Source of the DNA: Paractinoplanes abujensis
GTDB taxonomy: Bacteria > Actinomycetota > Actinomycetes > Mycobacteriales > Micromonosporaceae
DNA length: 64,000 nucleotides
Direction: 5' to 3'
NCBI RefSeq assembly: GCF_014204895.1
Contig: NZ_JACHMF010000001.1
Span: 6,200,001 to 6,264,000 of the forward strand
Under the pieces are notes generated by a model. That model did not search any database. It was not told the DNA's origin and worked only from the letters and a program-made list of their open reading frames with translations. The position numbers were made by a program, and so were the translations under genes. Shown piece after piece: positions 16,239 through 24,697 of this stretch. Numbering within the stretch: position 1 is the stretch's first letter; each line of letters starts with the position of its first letter.

Positions 16239-16943
16239 TCACCTACTTAAGGCTTGCAACGTACTGAGCGTTTCGGCGTATGAGTGGGAGCGGACTCCGC
16301 CGCGGCGGGCACTGTCGGCCAGCGTGAACCGCAGGCCGGACACGCGTGGAAGTGCCGCCGCGATTTCGTGCACGTTGTCGGGTGCGAAGTTCAGACCGAT
16401 CAGCAGGGGGTGAGCCGCGGCAAGACCGTTGAGGTCCGTGATCTGGAACTCGTTCTCGTACTCCGGTGACCGGTCGCGCAGGAAAGCCCATGAGTCGCGG
16501 TACTCCGGCAGGACGTCGGCTTGGAAGTACGCGACCTCCAGGTCGTCCGTGTCGGTGAAGTCGCTGAGGATCCAGCCCGGGTCGTCGTCGTGGGCGATCT
16601 CGATGCCGCCGTACACGATTCCGATGCCGGCGCCCTTCAACCGGGCTCGCAGGTCGGCACCAGGAATGGCCCGTCGCGCGGACTGCACGAGCGGAGCGTG
16701 TACGGCCCGCACGATCCTCAAGACATGTGCCGGATCGTCGTTGAGATCGAGCACCGGCACCAAAGAGGCACTCGACAACCTGCGGCTGATTTCCTCGGCC
16801 GTCTCCACGGTGATCTCCCGGCCGTCCCCGAAGCGGGGATCGGGTGTCAGGTCGACCCCGATCAGGCCGGCGCCAGCTTTTTCGAGGGTGACAGCTTCGT
16901 CCGCCGAGCGGATCCGATCCACCTTGATCAGGTCAGTCGTCAT
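16239..16943 (-). CDS. TIM-barrel (PRAI/TrpF-like) protein, candidate immunity protein
   Basis: 234 residues. The N-terminus LIKVDRIRSADEAVTLEKAG then AGLIGVDLTPDPRFGD and the C-terminal RFTLADSARRGGVRSHSY resemble phosphoribosylanthranilate-isomerase-like barrels in pattern. The usual K-x-C-G-I-T active-site start is replaced by KVDRI, so TrpF activity is unlikely. Start ATG 16943 lies inside the end of the upstream toxin-like gene (11-nt overlap), giving tight coupling. This is the usual arrangement of a toxin and its immunity protein, and that is the basis for the role given here. GTG 16961 is an alternative start. Confidence 0.6.
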   Translation of the reverse strand: MTTDLIKVDRIRSADEAVTLEKAGAGLIGVDLTPDPRFGDGREITVETAEEISRRLSSASLVPVLDLNDDPAHVLRIVRAVHAPLVQSARRAIPGADLRARLKGAGIGIVYGGIEIAHDDDPGWILSDFTDTDDLEVAYFQADVLPEYRDSWAFLRDRSPEYENEFQITDLNGLAAAHPLLIGLNFAPDNVHEIAAALPRVSGLRFTLADSARRGGVRSHSYAETLSTLQALSR

Positions 16944-17496
16944 AACGCACCACGTTTCCACTCAACTCGTCCGCACCCCGGAAGTCGTTCGGGATGACCC
17001 AGATCCTGCCCTGAGTCGAGGTGGAGATCTTCCAGTACGGCGACCCCGTCGGCGTGTGCCGCCCTCCGCCTGGATGCACTTGGATGTTCGCGATCTCCGG
17101 ATGGCCCTCGATGCGCACCTGCTGCGACAGCTGCGATGTGCCCCTCTTGGTGCTTTGATCGACCCGCACCTGGTAACCCGCGGCGGTGAACTGGTCGGCG
17201 ATATCGTGCGCTGACTGCCCCGCAAGAGATCTTGGGTTGCTGACGATGTTGTCTACAAACGCTTGTGGACTGTCGCGGTTCGGGCGCGCAGCACTCAGCG
17301 TGGCGTCGCCGTCAGTGCTCTGCCCGCCGCTCGTGGACGCGCGGTCACGGCCGATCTCCCCCGCCGCCAACGTGGTGGCCACCATGTTTTCCTGGGACAC
17401 CATGCCGCCGGCAGCCGGATGGGGTGTGGGTATCGGCGACGCTCCGTCGGCGCCTTCACTCTTGCCGGGCGATCCACGCGGTTTCGGCGGTGCCAT
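16933..17496 (-). CDS. Polymorphic-toxin-like protein with C-terminal effector domain
   Basis: 187 residues from ATG 17496, with GGGGG 5 nt upstream. The N-terminal ~85 residues are Pro/Gly/Ser-rich and low-complexity, like a delivery linker. The C-terminal ~100 residues are compact: SLAGQSAHDIADQFTAAGY, then EGHPEIANIQVHPGGGRH and GSPYWKISTSTQGRIWVIP. The G-x-Y...HPGGGRH...YWK pattern is typical of RNase-like polymorphic-toxin tips, but I cannot name the family with certainty. It lacks a visible LXG or PAAR trafficking domain. It is coupled to a candidate immunity gene and followed by an EspC-like remnant, suggesting T7SS-linked secretion. Confidence 0.55.
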   Translation of the reverse strand: MAPPKPRGSPGKSEGADGASPIPTPHPAAGGMVSQENMVATTLAAGEIGRDRASTSGGQSTDGDATLSAARPNRDSPQAFVDNIVSNPRSLAGQSAHDIADQFTAAGYQVRVDQSTKRGTSQLSQQVRIEGHPEIANIQVHPGGGRHTPTGSPYWKISTSTQGRIWVIPNDFRGADELSGNVVRYDD

Positions 17497-17593
17497 CAAT
17501 CCCCCGACCAGGCAACGAGCAGTGTGAATGCGCCATCGTAGTGACCGAACGCCACAATCTAGGCGCACAAGGTGACTATCCGCCGGATGGTCG

Positions 17594-17947
17594 GTGCGGC
17601 GGTTCGGACAGGCCGGTACCTTGAGCCGAAGGGTCGGCACCTGGGTGCCGGATCTGATGGTGTGGGCCAAGGAGATGCCGCCGAGTTCGGCCCGATCCAG
17701 TTGCGCGGGGACTGCCGGTCTGCTGCTCGCCGTCGAAGTTGTGTCCGGCGGTTCCGAGGTCGTCGACCGGATCATCAAGAAAGCGGAGTACGCCAACGCG
17801 GGGATCCCGCGTTACTGGTTCATCGAGCGGGACGGCGCCACTACAGTGCATCGGCACACGCTCAACGACGCCGGTGAGTACGAGCTGGAACTGAACGGCC
17901 CGCAGCCCTTTGCCTGGCTGATCACCACGGTTCCGGGCATTAGGTAA
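17594..17947 (+). pseudogene. Truncated Uma2-family (DUF820) nuclease-fold protein
   Basis: The C-terminal part is well preserved: VPDLMVWAKE, LLAVEVVSGGSEVVDRIIKK, AEYANAGIPRYWFIERDGA. This is the PD-(D/E)xK-like core of the Uma2 family (PDLVV..., L.vEV.SpGs..DR..K...YA.aGIp.YWiid). The N-terminal ~60-80 residues of the family are absent, and the region before 'GTWVPD' is not similar. The segment between WAKE and LLAVEV appears frame-disturbed. Probably a broken gene. Confidence 0.6.
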
Positions 17948-17959
17948 ACCCCGCCCGGG

Positions 17960-19387
17960 CTAGCTAGTGGAGACCACGCGGAAGGTGCGCAACGTGGGGT
18001 CGGAGGCGTCGGGGGTGGTCATGCCGGCCGCGTGGCCTGCGCGTAGGTAGTCGACTACCGCCGTTGTGAAGCGTTCGCCGGGGAGGATGGCGGGGACGCC
18101 GGGCGGGTAGGGGCTGATCATTTCGGCGGAGATGCGGCCTGCGGGATCTTCGACCTGGTCGGTGGGGGCGAAGTACGCCTCGCGCGGGTTCATGGCCTGG
18201 TCCAGGTCCAGTTCGTGCAGGGGTGGCACCGCGGGGGCGGGGCGGTCGGGGGCGGGTGGGGACGTGGCCAGCCGTTCGAAGGCGTCGGCCAGGCGGTCCA
18301 GGGCGGCGTCGTTGTCGGAGTAGGTCAGGGAGCAGATCACGCGGCGGGCGTCGCCCAGCTGGACGAGCAGGCGGGCCTCGGTGGCCATCCAGTCCGCCGC
18401 CTGGTAGCCGCTGATGCCCAGGGCGGAGACGTCGACGGAGAGTTTCAGCGGGTCCCATTCGGCGACGCTGTCGTGGCCGATGATCGTCTCGTCCATGACA
18501 GTGAGCGACGGGATCTTGGCCAGGCGGGCGCGCAAATAATTGACTCGGGCCAGCGCCGCGTCGAGGAGCTGGCGGCCTTCCGAGACCATGCGGCGGCGGA
18601 AACCGTCGATCGAGCCGTAGAGCAGCGCGGACGGGCTGGTCGTGGTGATCAGGTCCAGGCGTAGCCGCAGGTCGACGGGGTTTACGCGGTCGCTGCCGAG
18701 CAGGATCACCGAAGACTGGCACAAACCCCCGTCGGCCTTGTGCAAGCTTTGGATCGTCAGGTCGGCGCCGGCCTGGACGGCCGGTGTGGGCAGGTCGGGG
18801 TGGAACGGGAAGTGCGCGCCCCAGGCCTCGTCCACGATCAGCGGGAGGCCGCGGCGGTGGCAGATCCGGGCGATTTCCCGTACGTCGGCGCCGGTCCCGT
18901 ACTCGGTCGGGGTGATCATGAGGACGGCCGCGATGGCCGGGTCGCGGCGCAGGGCTTCGGCGACGTCGGCCGCGGCGGCCGGGTGGGCGATCCCGTTCTC
19001 GTGGTCCCAGCGCGGCCGCAGCCAGACCGGGTCGGCGCCGGCCAGGATGAGCGAAGCGACCACCGATTTGTGCACGTTGCGGTCGACCAGCACGCGTTGG
19101 CCGGGGCCCGTGACCGTCAGCAGCGCCGTGTGGATCGAGATGCTCGAGCCGCAGGTGGTGAAGACCGCCTGCCGGGCCCCCACGGCGTCGGCCATCAGGG
19201 CCTCGGCCTCGGAGACGGCCTCCTTTGCGAAGATCACGTCGGCCTCGAAGGCGCCGCGGGTGAGCACGGCGGCCGTGCGGTCGTCGAGCGACTGGCCGAG
19301 CCGGTGTCCCGGGAGCGCGAAGGAGTAGGTGCCGTCCTCGCGGAACTGTTCGATCGCTTCCAGTACGGGGGTGCGCCGCTGATCCAT
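17960..19387 (-). CDS. Orn/Lys/Arg decarboxylase family PLP enzyme (fold type I)
   Basis: 475 residues. The start is taken as ATG 19387 (MDQRRTPVLEAIEQF); ATG 19399 and TTG 19420 are in frame. Typical features: SFALPGHRLGQ; VFTTCGSSISIHTALL; VDEAWGAHFPFH with the PLP-contacting Asp; the Schiff-base lysine in QSLHKADGGLCQSS; and a C-terminal domain ending near SPYPPGVPAILPGERFT. The family decarboxylates basic amino acids to polyamine precursors. The substrate (Lys, Arg or Orn) cannot be read from the sequence. It lies just downstream of the epimerase gene and is probably cotranscribed. Confidence 0.88.
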   Translation of the reverse strand: MDQRRTPVLEAIEQFREDGTYSFALPGHRLGQSLDDRTAAVLTRGAFEADVIFAKEAVSEAEALMADAVGARQAVFTTCGSSISIHTALLTVTGPGQRVLVDRNVHKSVVASLILAGADPVWLRPRWDHENGIAHPAAAADVAEALRRDPAIAAVLMITPTEYGTGADVREIARICHRRGLPLIVDEAWGAHFPFHPDLPTPAVQAGADLTIQSLHKADGGLCQSSVILLGSDRVNPVDLRLRLDLITTTSPSALLYGSIDGFRRRMVSEGRQLLDAALARVNYLRARLAKIPSLTVMDETIIGHDSVAEWDPLKLSVDVSALGISGYQAADWMATEARLLVQLGDARRVICSLTYSDNDAALDRLADAFERLATSPPAPDRPAPAVPPLHELDLDQAMNPREAYFAPTDQVEDPAGRISAEMISPYPPGVPAILPGERFTTAVVDYLRAGHAAGMTTPDASDPTLRTFRVVSTS

Positions 19388-19423
19388 GGCGCGCCGCATC
19401 CCCAGGTTGAGCTGCGCCAAACG

Positions 19424-20311
19424 TCAGCGTGGGTGGGCCGCCACGAACGAGGCGATGTAGTCGGGCAGGCTGTGCTCGACCGTCCAGCCGAGTTCGGCCG
19501 CCTTGCCGTTGTCGGCTTGGCCGCGGGTGCGCTCGCCGCGCAGTGCGGGGGTCAGCTCGTACGGCACGCCGAACATCTTGGCCACCTCGAGGATGGGCCA
19601 TTCGTGGCCGGCGCCGAGCAGGTAGCCGTCGCCGTGGCCCTTCTGGGCGACCAGGACGATGCCGCGCACGATGTCGTCGATGTGGGTGAAGTCGCGGGTC
19701 TGCGTGCCCGGCGACACCACGGGCAGCGGCTCGCCCTTGAGGTATTTGTCTTCGAAGATGCCGATCACCGTGGCGTACTTGCCGCTGGTGATCTGGCCGG
19801 GGCCGTAGACGTTGTAGAAGTACGTGATCGCGTAGTCCAGCCCGTACCAGCTCGAGTAGTTCTTGATGTACTCGATGTTCTTGGCCTTGGTCCACGCGTA
19901 CGGGTTGAGGTTTTCGTCCTGCCCGTCGTTGCCGAACTTCGAGCTCGAGCCCGCGTAGATCAGCTTGGAGCCGTTGGCCGACGCGAACTTGACCACCTCT
20001 TTGGTTCCGAGGAGGTTGAAGTCCCAGGTCAGGTCGTGATCCTCGAACGAGGTGACGATCCGCGAGTATTCGCCCAGGTGGAAGACGATCTCGGGGCTGG
20101 GCAGGCCGCGGTCGGCCCAGATCTTGGCCAGGTCGGCAGTCGAGCCGTCGACGTAGGTCACCCGGGGGTCATTGACGTGGTTTTCCGGGACGCCGGTGAA
20201 GTAGTTGTCGAGCGACACCACCGCGGCCGCCGGGTAGTCCGTGAGCAGGGACTTGATCAGCGCGGACCCGACAAATCCGGCACCACCGGTGACCAGCAGT
20301 GTTTGACTCAA
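19424..20311 (-). CDS. NAD-dependent epimerase/dehydratase (extended SDR, GalE-like)
   Basis: 295 residues. Rossmann motif TGGAGFVGS near the N-terminus, an S-S-S stretch (YAGSSSKFG) and the catalytic NPYAWTKAKN (YxxxK), then YNVYGPGQ and a RDFTHIDDIVRGI segment typical of UDP-sugar epimerases/dehydratases. Start TTG 20311 is supported by GGGAGAGG about 5 nt upstream. The product converts a nucleotide sugar. The exact reaction (UDP-glucose 4-epimerase or a related dehydratase) is not resolved. The Lys/Orn/Arg decarboxylase follows on the same strand. Confidence 0.87.
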   Translation of the reverse strand: MSQTLLVTGGAGFVGSALIKSLLTDYPAAAVVSLDNYFTGVPENHVNDPRVTYVDGSTADLAKIWADRGLPSPEIVFHLGEYSRIVTSFEDHDLTWDFNLLGTKEVVKFASANGSKLIYAGSSSKFGNDGQDENLNPYAWTKAKNIEYIKNYSSWYGLDYAITYFYNVYGPGQITSGKYATVIGIFEDKYLKGEPLPVVSPGTQTRDFTHIDDIVRGIVLVAQKGHGDGYLLGAGHEWPILEVAKMFGVPYELTPALRGERTRGQADNGKAAELGWTVEHSLPDYIASFVAAHPR

Positions 20312-20359
20312 CGCACCTCTCCCGACTGAAGACTCCAGTCGAAGAGGCTACCAAGGCAG

Positions 20360-20393
20360 GCCCGCCCCACCCGAATCGTCGGGTGAGGCGGGC
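20360..20393 (-). terminator. Terminator-like hairpin after the beta-helix gene
   Basis: GCCCGCCCCACCCGA pairs with TCGGGTGAGGCGGGC (14 pairs, one C-A mismatch, 4-nt loop), 24 nt past the stop of the beta-helix gene and before the epimerase start. No T-run. The position fits a strong GC-type terminator or attenuator. Confidence 0.55.
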
Positions 20394-20416
20394 GATCGAT
20401 CGGGAGGGCGAGCCGG

Positions 20417-22405
20417 TCAGGGTAGCCAGGGTGACGGCGCGGGCGGGGCCACCACCGGGGGCCGGTCGTCACAGGTGATCGTGTTGGGGAGCAGCCACGG
20501 CGCGAGCCAGCCGCCGTCGTTGCCGCCACGGTCGGTGACGGTGAACTCGGAGCCGGCCGGGGTAAAGCCGAAGCTGCCGCAGTTGTTGATCCCGACGGCG
20601 CCGACGTTGCGGGCGTCGACATTCTCGAACGACGCGCCCCCGGCGACCCGCGCGCTGAGCACGCTCGTGCCGGTGCCGTCGACCCTGATGTCCTTGAAGT
20701 GGGCGTTCGGCACCGCGTAGAGGTCCTTCACCGCCCACTCGGAGACCATCATGATCGCGTTGTACGTGCTGTCGAGGTAGTGGTCGCCGGTGACCTGGAT
20801 GTCGGCCTCGATGCTGCGGTCGAGCGCGTAGACCCAGAGCGCGCCGAGCCCGATGTTCCAGTTCAGGTCGAGCGTTCCGGCCCGTACGGCGGTGTTGTTC
20901 GTGAATTTCACGAAGCCCGCGAACGGCTCGGCCCCGAACCGCGACCCGGCGTGCAGGGCGCTGCCCTCGCGGATCGGGTCGGCGATCAGGTTGCCGGAGA
21001 CGGTGATGTCCTTGCCGCCGTAGATCGCGATGCCGTTGGCCAGCACCGGGGTCTGCACGGTGTTGCGGTCGAACGTGTTGCCGGCGTTGGTGGTCTTCTC
21101 GGCCCACATGGCCAGCGCGTCGTCGCCGGTGTTGCGCAGGAAGTTGTTGCGGGCCACCGAGTTGGTGACGCCGGTGTGGAAGTTGAGACCGTCGGCGATC
21201 TGGTCGACGATGATGTTTCCTTCGACCCGGGTGTTCGTCATCGGCCCGTCGAACCACAGGCCGACCTTGGTGTGCTGCAGGTGCAAACCCTTGATCGTGG
21301 AGTCGCTCATCGCCCCGCCGACCGCGTTCACCTGGTCGGTGTCGATTCTTTCCCGTACGTCACCCTGGATCGCGAATCCGGACAGGTGCACGTTGCGGCT
21401 GCCCCCGTCGGCCGCGGACTTGCCGTAGAAGCCCACCCCGGTGTGCACCGAGCCGTCGGGCGCGGGCGCCGGCAGCGCGACCTCGCGGCCCTTGAGGATC
21501 GTGTACCAGTTGCCGGCGCCCTCGATCGTCACGTCGTCGACCAGGATGTGCCGGTTGACCTGGAACACGCCCGGGGGCACGTACACCTTGAGCTTGGTCT
21601 TCCTGGCGAACGCGATGGCCTTGTCGAAGGCCGGGGCCGAGTCACGTTTTCCGGTCGGGTCGGCGCCGAAGGCGAGCACGTTCGCCGCCACCAGGTTGAC
21701 GTACGGGAGTCCGACCAGTTCGGAGTCGAGCAGGTCGATGACCGTCCACGGCACGGCCGACGACGCGGTCAGGCGCACCTTCTCCCCCGCCGCGACCGTG
21801 CGGCCCAGCAGGAGGCGCTGCTCGTCGTAGAAGTGGCTGGGCCGGAACGGCTTGCTGATCACCGGCGCGGGCGTGGTCTGCGCGGGCACGCAGGCGCACT
21901 CGGCGATCCACCAGTCGGGGTGCAGCAGGCCGGCGTTCGGGTCGTTGGTGAACGGATATTGGTTGTAGAGCCACGAGTACTGCGAGGTCAGCGTCATGGT
22001 GCGGGAGGCGCCGCCGGCCTTGACGGCGAGCGGGGCGGTCAGGCCGCCACCGGCGGGGGCATCCGGGATGCTGTAGCGCACGGTGATCGCGTTGGCCGTC
22101 TTGGGCAGCGTGAACTCGACGTACTGGCCCGGGGTGAGGCGGACGGCGGACCGGCCGGAGGCCTCGGCGGGCAGCGTGTAGGCCGCGCGGCCGGGACCGA
22201 TGACCGTGCCGGTGGTTCTGGCCTTCTCGGCCTCCTGCTCGAGGAACGACACGGCGGCGCCTCGCCCGGCCACCAGCGACGGGTCGAGAGCGGCCCGGGT
22301 GACCGGGGACGGGGTGGCGGTGGCGGGCGCGGCCACGGCGGGGGCCGGCAGGAGTGAGATCGCGGCGACGGCGGTCAGGGCCGCCAATATCCGGGACGAA
22401 GGCAT
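20417..22405 (-). CDS. Secreted right-handed beta-helix protein, GH87/mycodextranase-like
   Basis: 662 residues from ATG 22405. A Sec signal peptide (MPSSRILAALTAVAAISLLP, cleavage near AVAA) is followed by a beta-sandwich-like region (~70-250: GQYVEFTLPKTANAITVRYS, FYDEQRLLLGRTVAAGEKVR). Next is a pectate-lyase-3-type start (FGADPTGKRDSAPAFDKAIA, VYVPPGVFQV) and a long parallel beta-helix (NNFLRNTGDDALAMW, GKDITVSGNLIADPIREG). This order is that of alpha-1,3-glucanase/mycodextranase-type (GH87) enzymes. NTGDDALAMW has the DD pair often found in such active sites. Probably degrades an extracellular polysaccharide; substrate unproven. Confidence 0.75.
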   Translation of the reverse strand: MPSSRILAALTAVAAISLLPAPAVAAPATATPSPVTRAALDPSLVAGRGAAVSFLEQEAEKARTTGTVIGPGRAAYTLPAEASGRSAVRLTPGQYVEFTLPKTANAITVRYSIPDAPAGGGLTAPLAVKAGGASRTMTLTSQYSWLYNQYPFTNDPNAGLLHPDWWIAECACVPAQTTPAPVISKPFRPSHFYDEQRLLLGRTVAAGEKVRLTASSAVPWTVIDLLDSELVGLPYVNLVAANVLAFGADPTGKRDSAPAFDKAIAFARKTKLKVYVPPGVFQVNRHILVDDVTIEGAGNWYTILKGREVALPAPAPDGSVHTGVGFYGKSAADGGSRNVHLSGFAIQGDVRERIDTDQVNAVGGAMSDSTIKGLHLQHTKVGLWFDGPMTNTRVEGNIIVDQIADGLNFHTGVTNSVARNNFLRNTGDDALAMWAEKTTNAGNTFDRNTVQTPVLANGIAIYGGKDITVSGNLIADPIREGSALHAGSRFGAEPFAGFVKFTNNTAVRAGTLDLNWNIGLGALWVYALDRSIEADIQVTGDHYLDSTYNAIMMVSEWAVKDLYAVPNAHFKDIRVDGTGTSVLSARVAGGASFENVDARNVGAVGINNCGSFGFTPAGSEFTVTDRGGNDGGWLAPWLLPNTITCDDRPPVVAPPAPSPWLP

Positions 22406-22540
22406 CGACGAGGCTCTTTCGTGAGGGGAGCGTTCCCGGTGGCGGGACGGGCGCCGATCGGGGTGGAGTGACCATAAGATTGCTGTGACGCAGTCCACAA
22501 GGTTCAGTCCATAGTTTTCGGCAGATTGCTCGGTGGTTTC

Positions 22541-23380
22541 GTGAGGCGCTCGTTTTCTTTCATCGCCGTCGCGCTGCTGATCGCCGCTTGCAGCAAACCA
22601 GAGCAAGAGCCGACCTGGTCCAAGATCGATCTGCCCGCGGACGGCAAGGTGGTGCTGCGCGACGTGGCCGACTGCGGCGACACGTGGTGGGCGGTCGGCG
22701 GAGTGCTGAGCCCGGCGGGGAGCGACGGACAAGCGGCAGCCGCGGCTCGCCCGGCCGCGTGGACCGGCGGCCCCGGCGGCACCTGGACGGCGGTCCGATT
22801 CGCTCCCCTGTCCACCAGCTACTACGGCCCGAAGCAGATCATCCGCAGCGTGGCCTGCGCGGACGGCAAGGTGGCCATGGTCGGGGCGGTCCCCGGCGGC
22901 GCACACGGCAACCCCCGGGTCAGCACGTGGCGCCTCGGAACGGATGGGCGCATGGCCGAGAACGCCGCGCCCTTCGAGACGTACGGCGGCGACGAGGCCG
23001 TGGGGGTCGGACCGATCGCGGCCGGCCCGCACGGGTTCGCGATCGCCGGCATCCGCAGCAGCGGGGCGGCCGCGTGGTTCTCACCGGACGGCCTGACGTT
23101 CACGCTGAGCGAGCTCAACGCCGCGGGTACGGCGGCCGACGACGTACGGGCGCGACCGGACGGCGGCTGGCTGGTCACGGGAACATCCGCCGACCAGCGA
23201 CCGGCTGCCTGGGTCGTCGAGGACGGGCAGTGGGCCACGGCCGCGTCGGAAACGGGCGTACGGGAAATCAGGCTTGACCCCGAGAACACCCCCGTCCAGC
23301 CGGTCGCCGTGGCCGAGCGCGGCACCACGCTGCTGCTGGCCGGGGACGACAGCCTGTGGCAGGCCACCGTTCACCGATGA
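22541..23380 (+). CDS. Secreted lipoprotein, probable beta-propeller-like repeats
   Basis: 279 residues from GTG 22541; TTG 22526 is an in-frame alternative. The signal peptide RRSFSFIAVALLIAAC ends in a lipobox with Cys at about residue 17. The mature part has recurring units of the type W-x-AVGG, VACADGKVAMVG, AAGPHGFAIAGIR and RPDGGWLVTG, suggesting a small beta-propeller. No catalytic motif seen. Divergent from the beta-helix gene (135 nt apart). Confidence 0.65.
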   Translation: MRRSFSFIAVALLIAACSKPEQEPTWSKIDLPADGKVVLRDVADCGDTWWAVGGVLSPAGSDGQAAAAARPAAWTGGPGGTWTAVRFAPLSTSYYGPKQIIRSVACADGKVAMVGAVPGGAHGNPRVSTWRLGTDGRMAENAAPFETYGGDEAVGVGPIAAGPHGFAIAGIRSSGAAAWFSPDGLTFTLSELNAAGTAADDVRARPDGGWLVTGTSADQRPAAWVVEDGQWATAASETGVREIRLDPENTPVQPVAVAERGTTLLLAGDDSLWQATVHR

Positions 23381-23419
23381 GACATCCATCGCTGTCACTT
23401 TCTTGCGATGCTCGGGGGC

Positions 23420-24613
23420 ATGACCGCCCATGAGCACGACCACCTGACCCGCCGTTCCCTGATCGCCGCGTCCGGCGGCCTGCTGGTGCTGGCCGCCACC
23501 CCGGGCAGCGCCCGGGCCAAGACGCTCAACGCCCCCACCGCACCGGGCGCCTCGCGCGCGTCGGCGATCACGCAGGGCACCGCGCTGGTGCACGCCGACC
23601 TGCACAACCACACGCTGATGTCGGACGGCGACGGCGACCCGGCCAACGCGTTCGCCTCGATGCGGGAGGCCGGCCTGGACGTGGCCGCGCTGACCGATCA
23701 CACCACGCTGTTCGCGATCGAAGGCTTGTCGTCGTCGGAGTGGCGGCGGGCCGGGCAGCTCGCCGACGCCGCCAACGACCCCGGCGTCTACACGGCGATC
23801 CGCGGTTTCGAGTGGTCGCATCCGCTGCTCGGGCACGTCAACGTCTGGTACAGCGGCAATTTCACCGACCTGGGCAGTTCGTCGAGCATGGGCAAGCTCT
23901 ACGACTTCATCGAGGGCTCGGGCGGCATCAGCGGCTTCAACCACCCGGGCCGCGAGGTTCTGCGGTTCAACGATTTCTCGTATGATGCGGCTCTGCGCGA
24001 TCAGATGGTCGGTCTGGAGATGTTCAACCGGGGCGACGACTACCTGTTCGACGGCTGGTCGAGCGGGCAGAGTTCGCCGCTCAACGCGTGCCTCAACGCG
24101 GGCTGGCGTACGGGCCTGACCGGTGTGACCGACGAGCACGGCACCAATTGGGGCTTCCCCGAGGGCAAAGGCCGTACGGGGTTGTGGGTCGCCGAGAACA
24201 CCCGCAACGGGGTGCTGGAGGCGATGCGGGCGCGGCGGTTCTTCGCCACGCGGGTGAGCGGGCTGCGGCTCGACGCGACGGCTTCCGGCGTACGGATGGG
24301 CAGCTCGCTGCCTTTCGCCCGGGGTGATGTGCGCTTCTCCGTCGACCTGGACCGGGGCCCGGAGTGGGCCGGTAAGCCGCTCAAGCTGCAGGTGCTGCGG
24401 CCCGGCACGCGAGCGCCCGAGGTGGTCGAGGTGATCGACACGACGGCCGGGCGGACCACCGAGTTCACGGTGCCGCTCGACGTCGCGGACGGCTCGTGGG
24501 TCGTGCTCCGCGTGTCCGACTCGACGCAGGCCAACGCGTCGCCGGGGCCTTCGGGTCACCCGTGTAACGACTGGGGCGTCGCTTATTCCAGCCCGTGGTG
24601 GCTGACCAGCTGA
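23420..24613 (+). CDS. CehA/McbA-type PHP-domain metallohydrolase (copy 1), Tat-exported
   Basis: 397 residues. The start at ATG 23420 is chosen by alignment with its neighbour (MTAHEHDHLTRRSL against MTPGHRHHVSRRSL). A twin-arginine signal (TRRSLIAASGGLLVLAATPG) indicates Tat export. PHP metal ligands: DLHNHT (62-64), TDH (92-94), the GFEWSH/GHVNVW region, GFNHPGR, DEHG. The C-terminal ~100 residues form a beta domain. CehA-type enzymes hydrolyse carbamates or phosphoesters. Tat export suggests a folded metal-loaded enzyme acting outside the cell. Tandem paralogue of the next gene. Confidence 0.82.
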   Translation: MTAHEHDHLTRRSLIAASGGLLVLAATPGSARAKTLNAPTAPGASRASAITQGTALVHADLHNHTLMSDGDGDPANAFASMREAGLDVAALTDHTTLFAIEGLSSSEWRRAGQLADAANDPGVYTAIRGFEWSHPLLGHVNVWYSGNFTDLGSSSSMGKLYDFIEGSGGISGFNHPGREVLRFNDFSYDAALRDQMVGLEMFNRGDDYLFDGWSSGQSSPLNACLNAGWRTGLTGVTDEHGTNWGFPEGKGRTGLWVAENTRNGVLEAMRARRFFATRVSGLRLDATASGVRMGSSLPFARGDVRFSVDLDRGPEWAGKPLKLQVLRPGTRAPEVVEVIDTTAGRTTEFTVPLDVADGSWVVLRVSDSTQANASPGPSGHPCNDWGVAYSSPWWLTS

Positions 24614-24697
24614 ACGGGCGACCTCATACGGGCAATCCTGCGGTGATGGTTGCGCGATTCGCCTGATCAACGCCTGCGGCCTTGACATGCTCCACGG

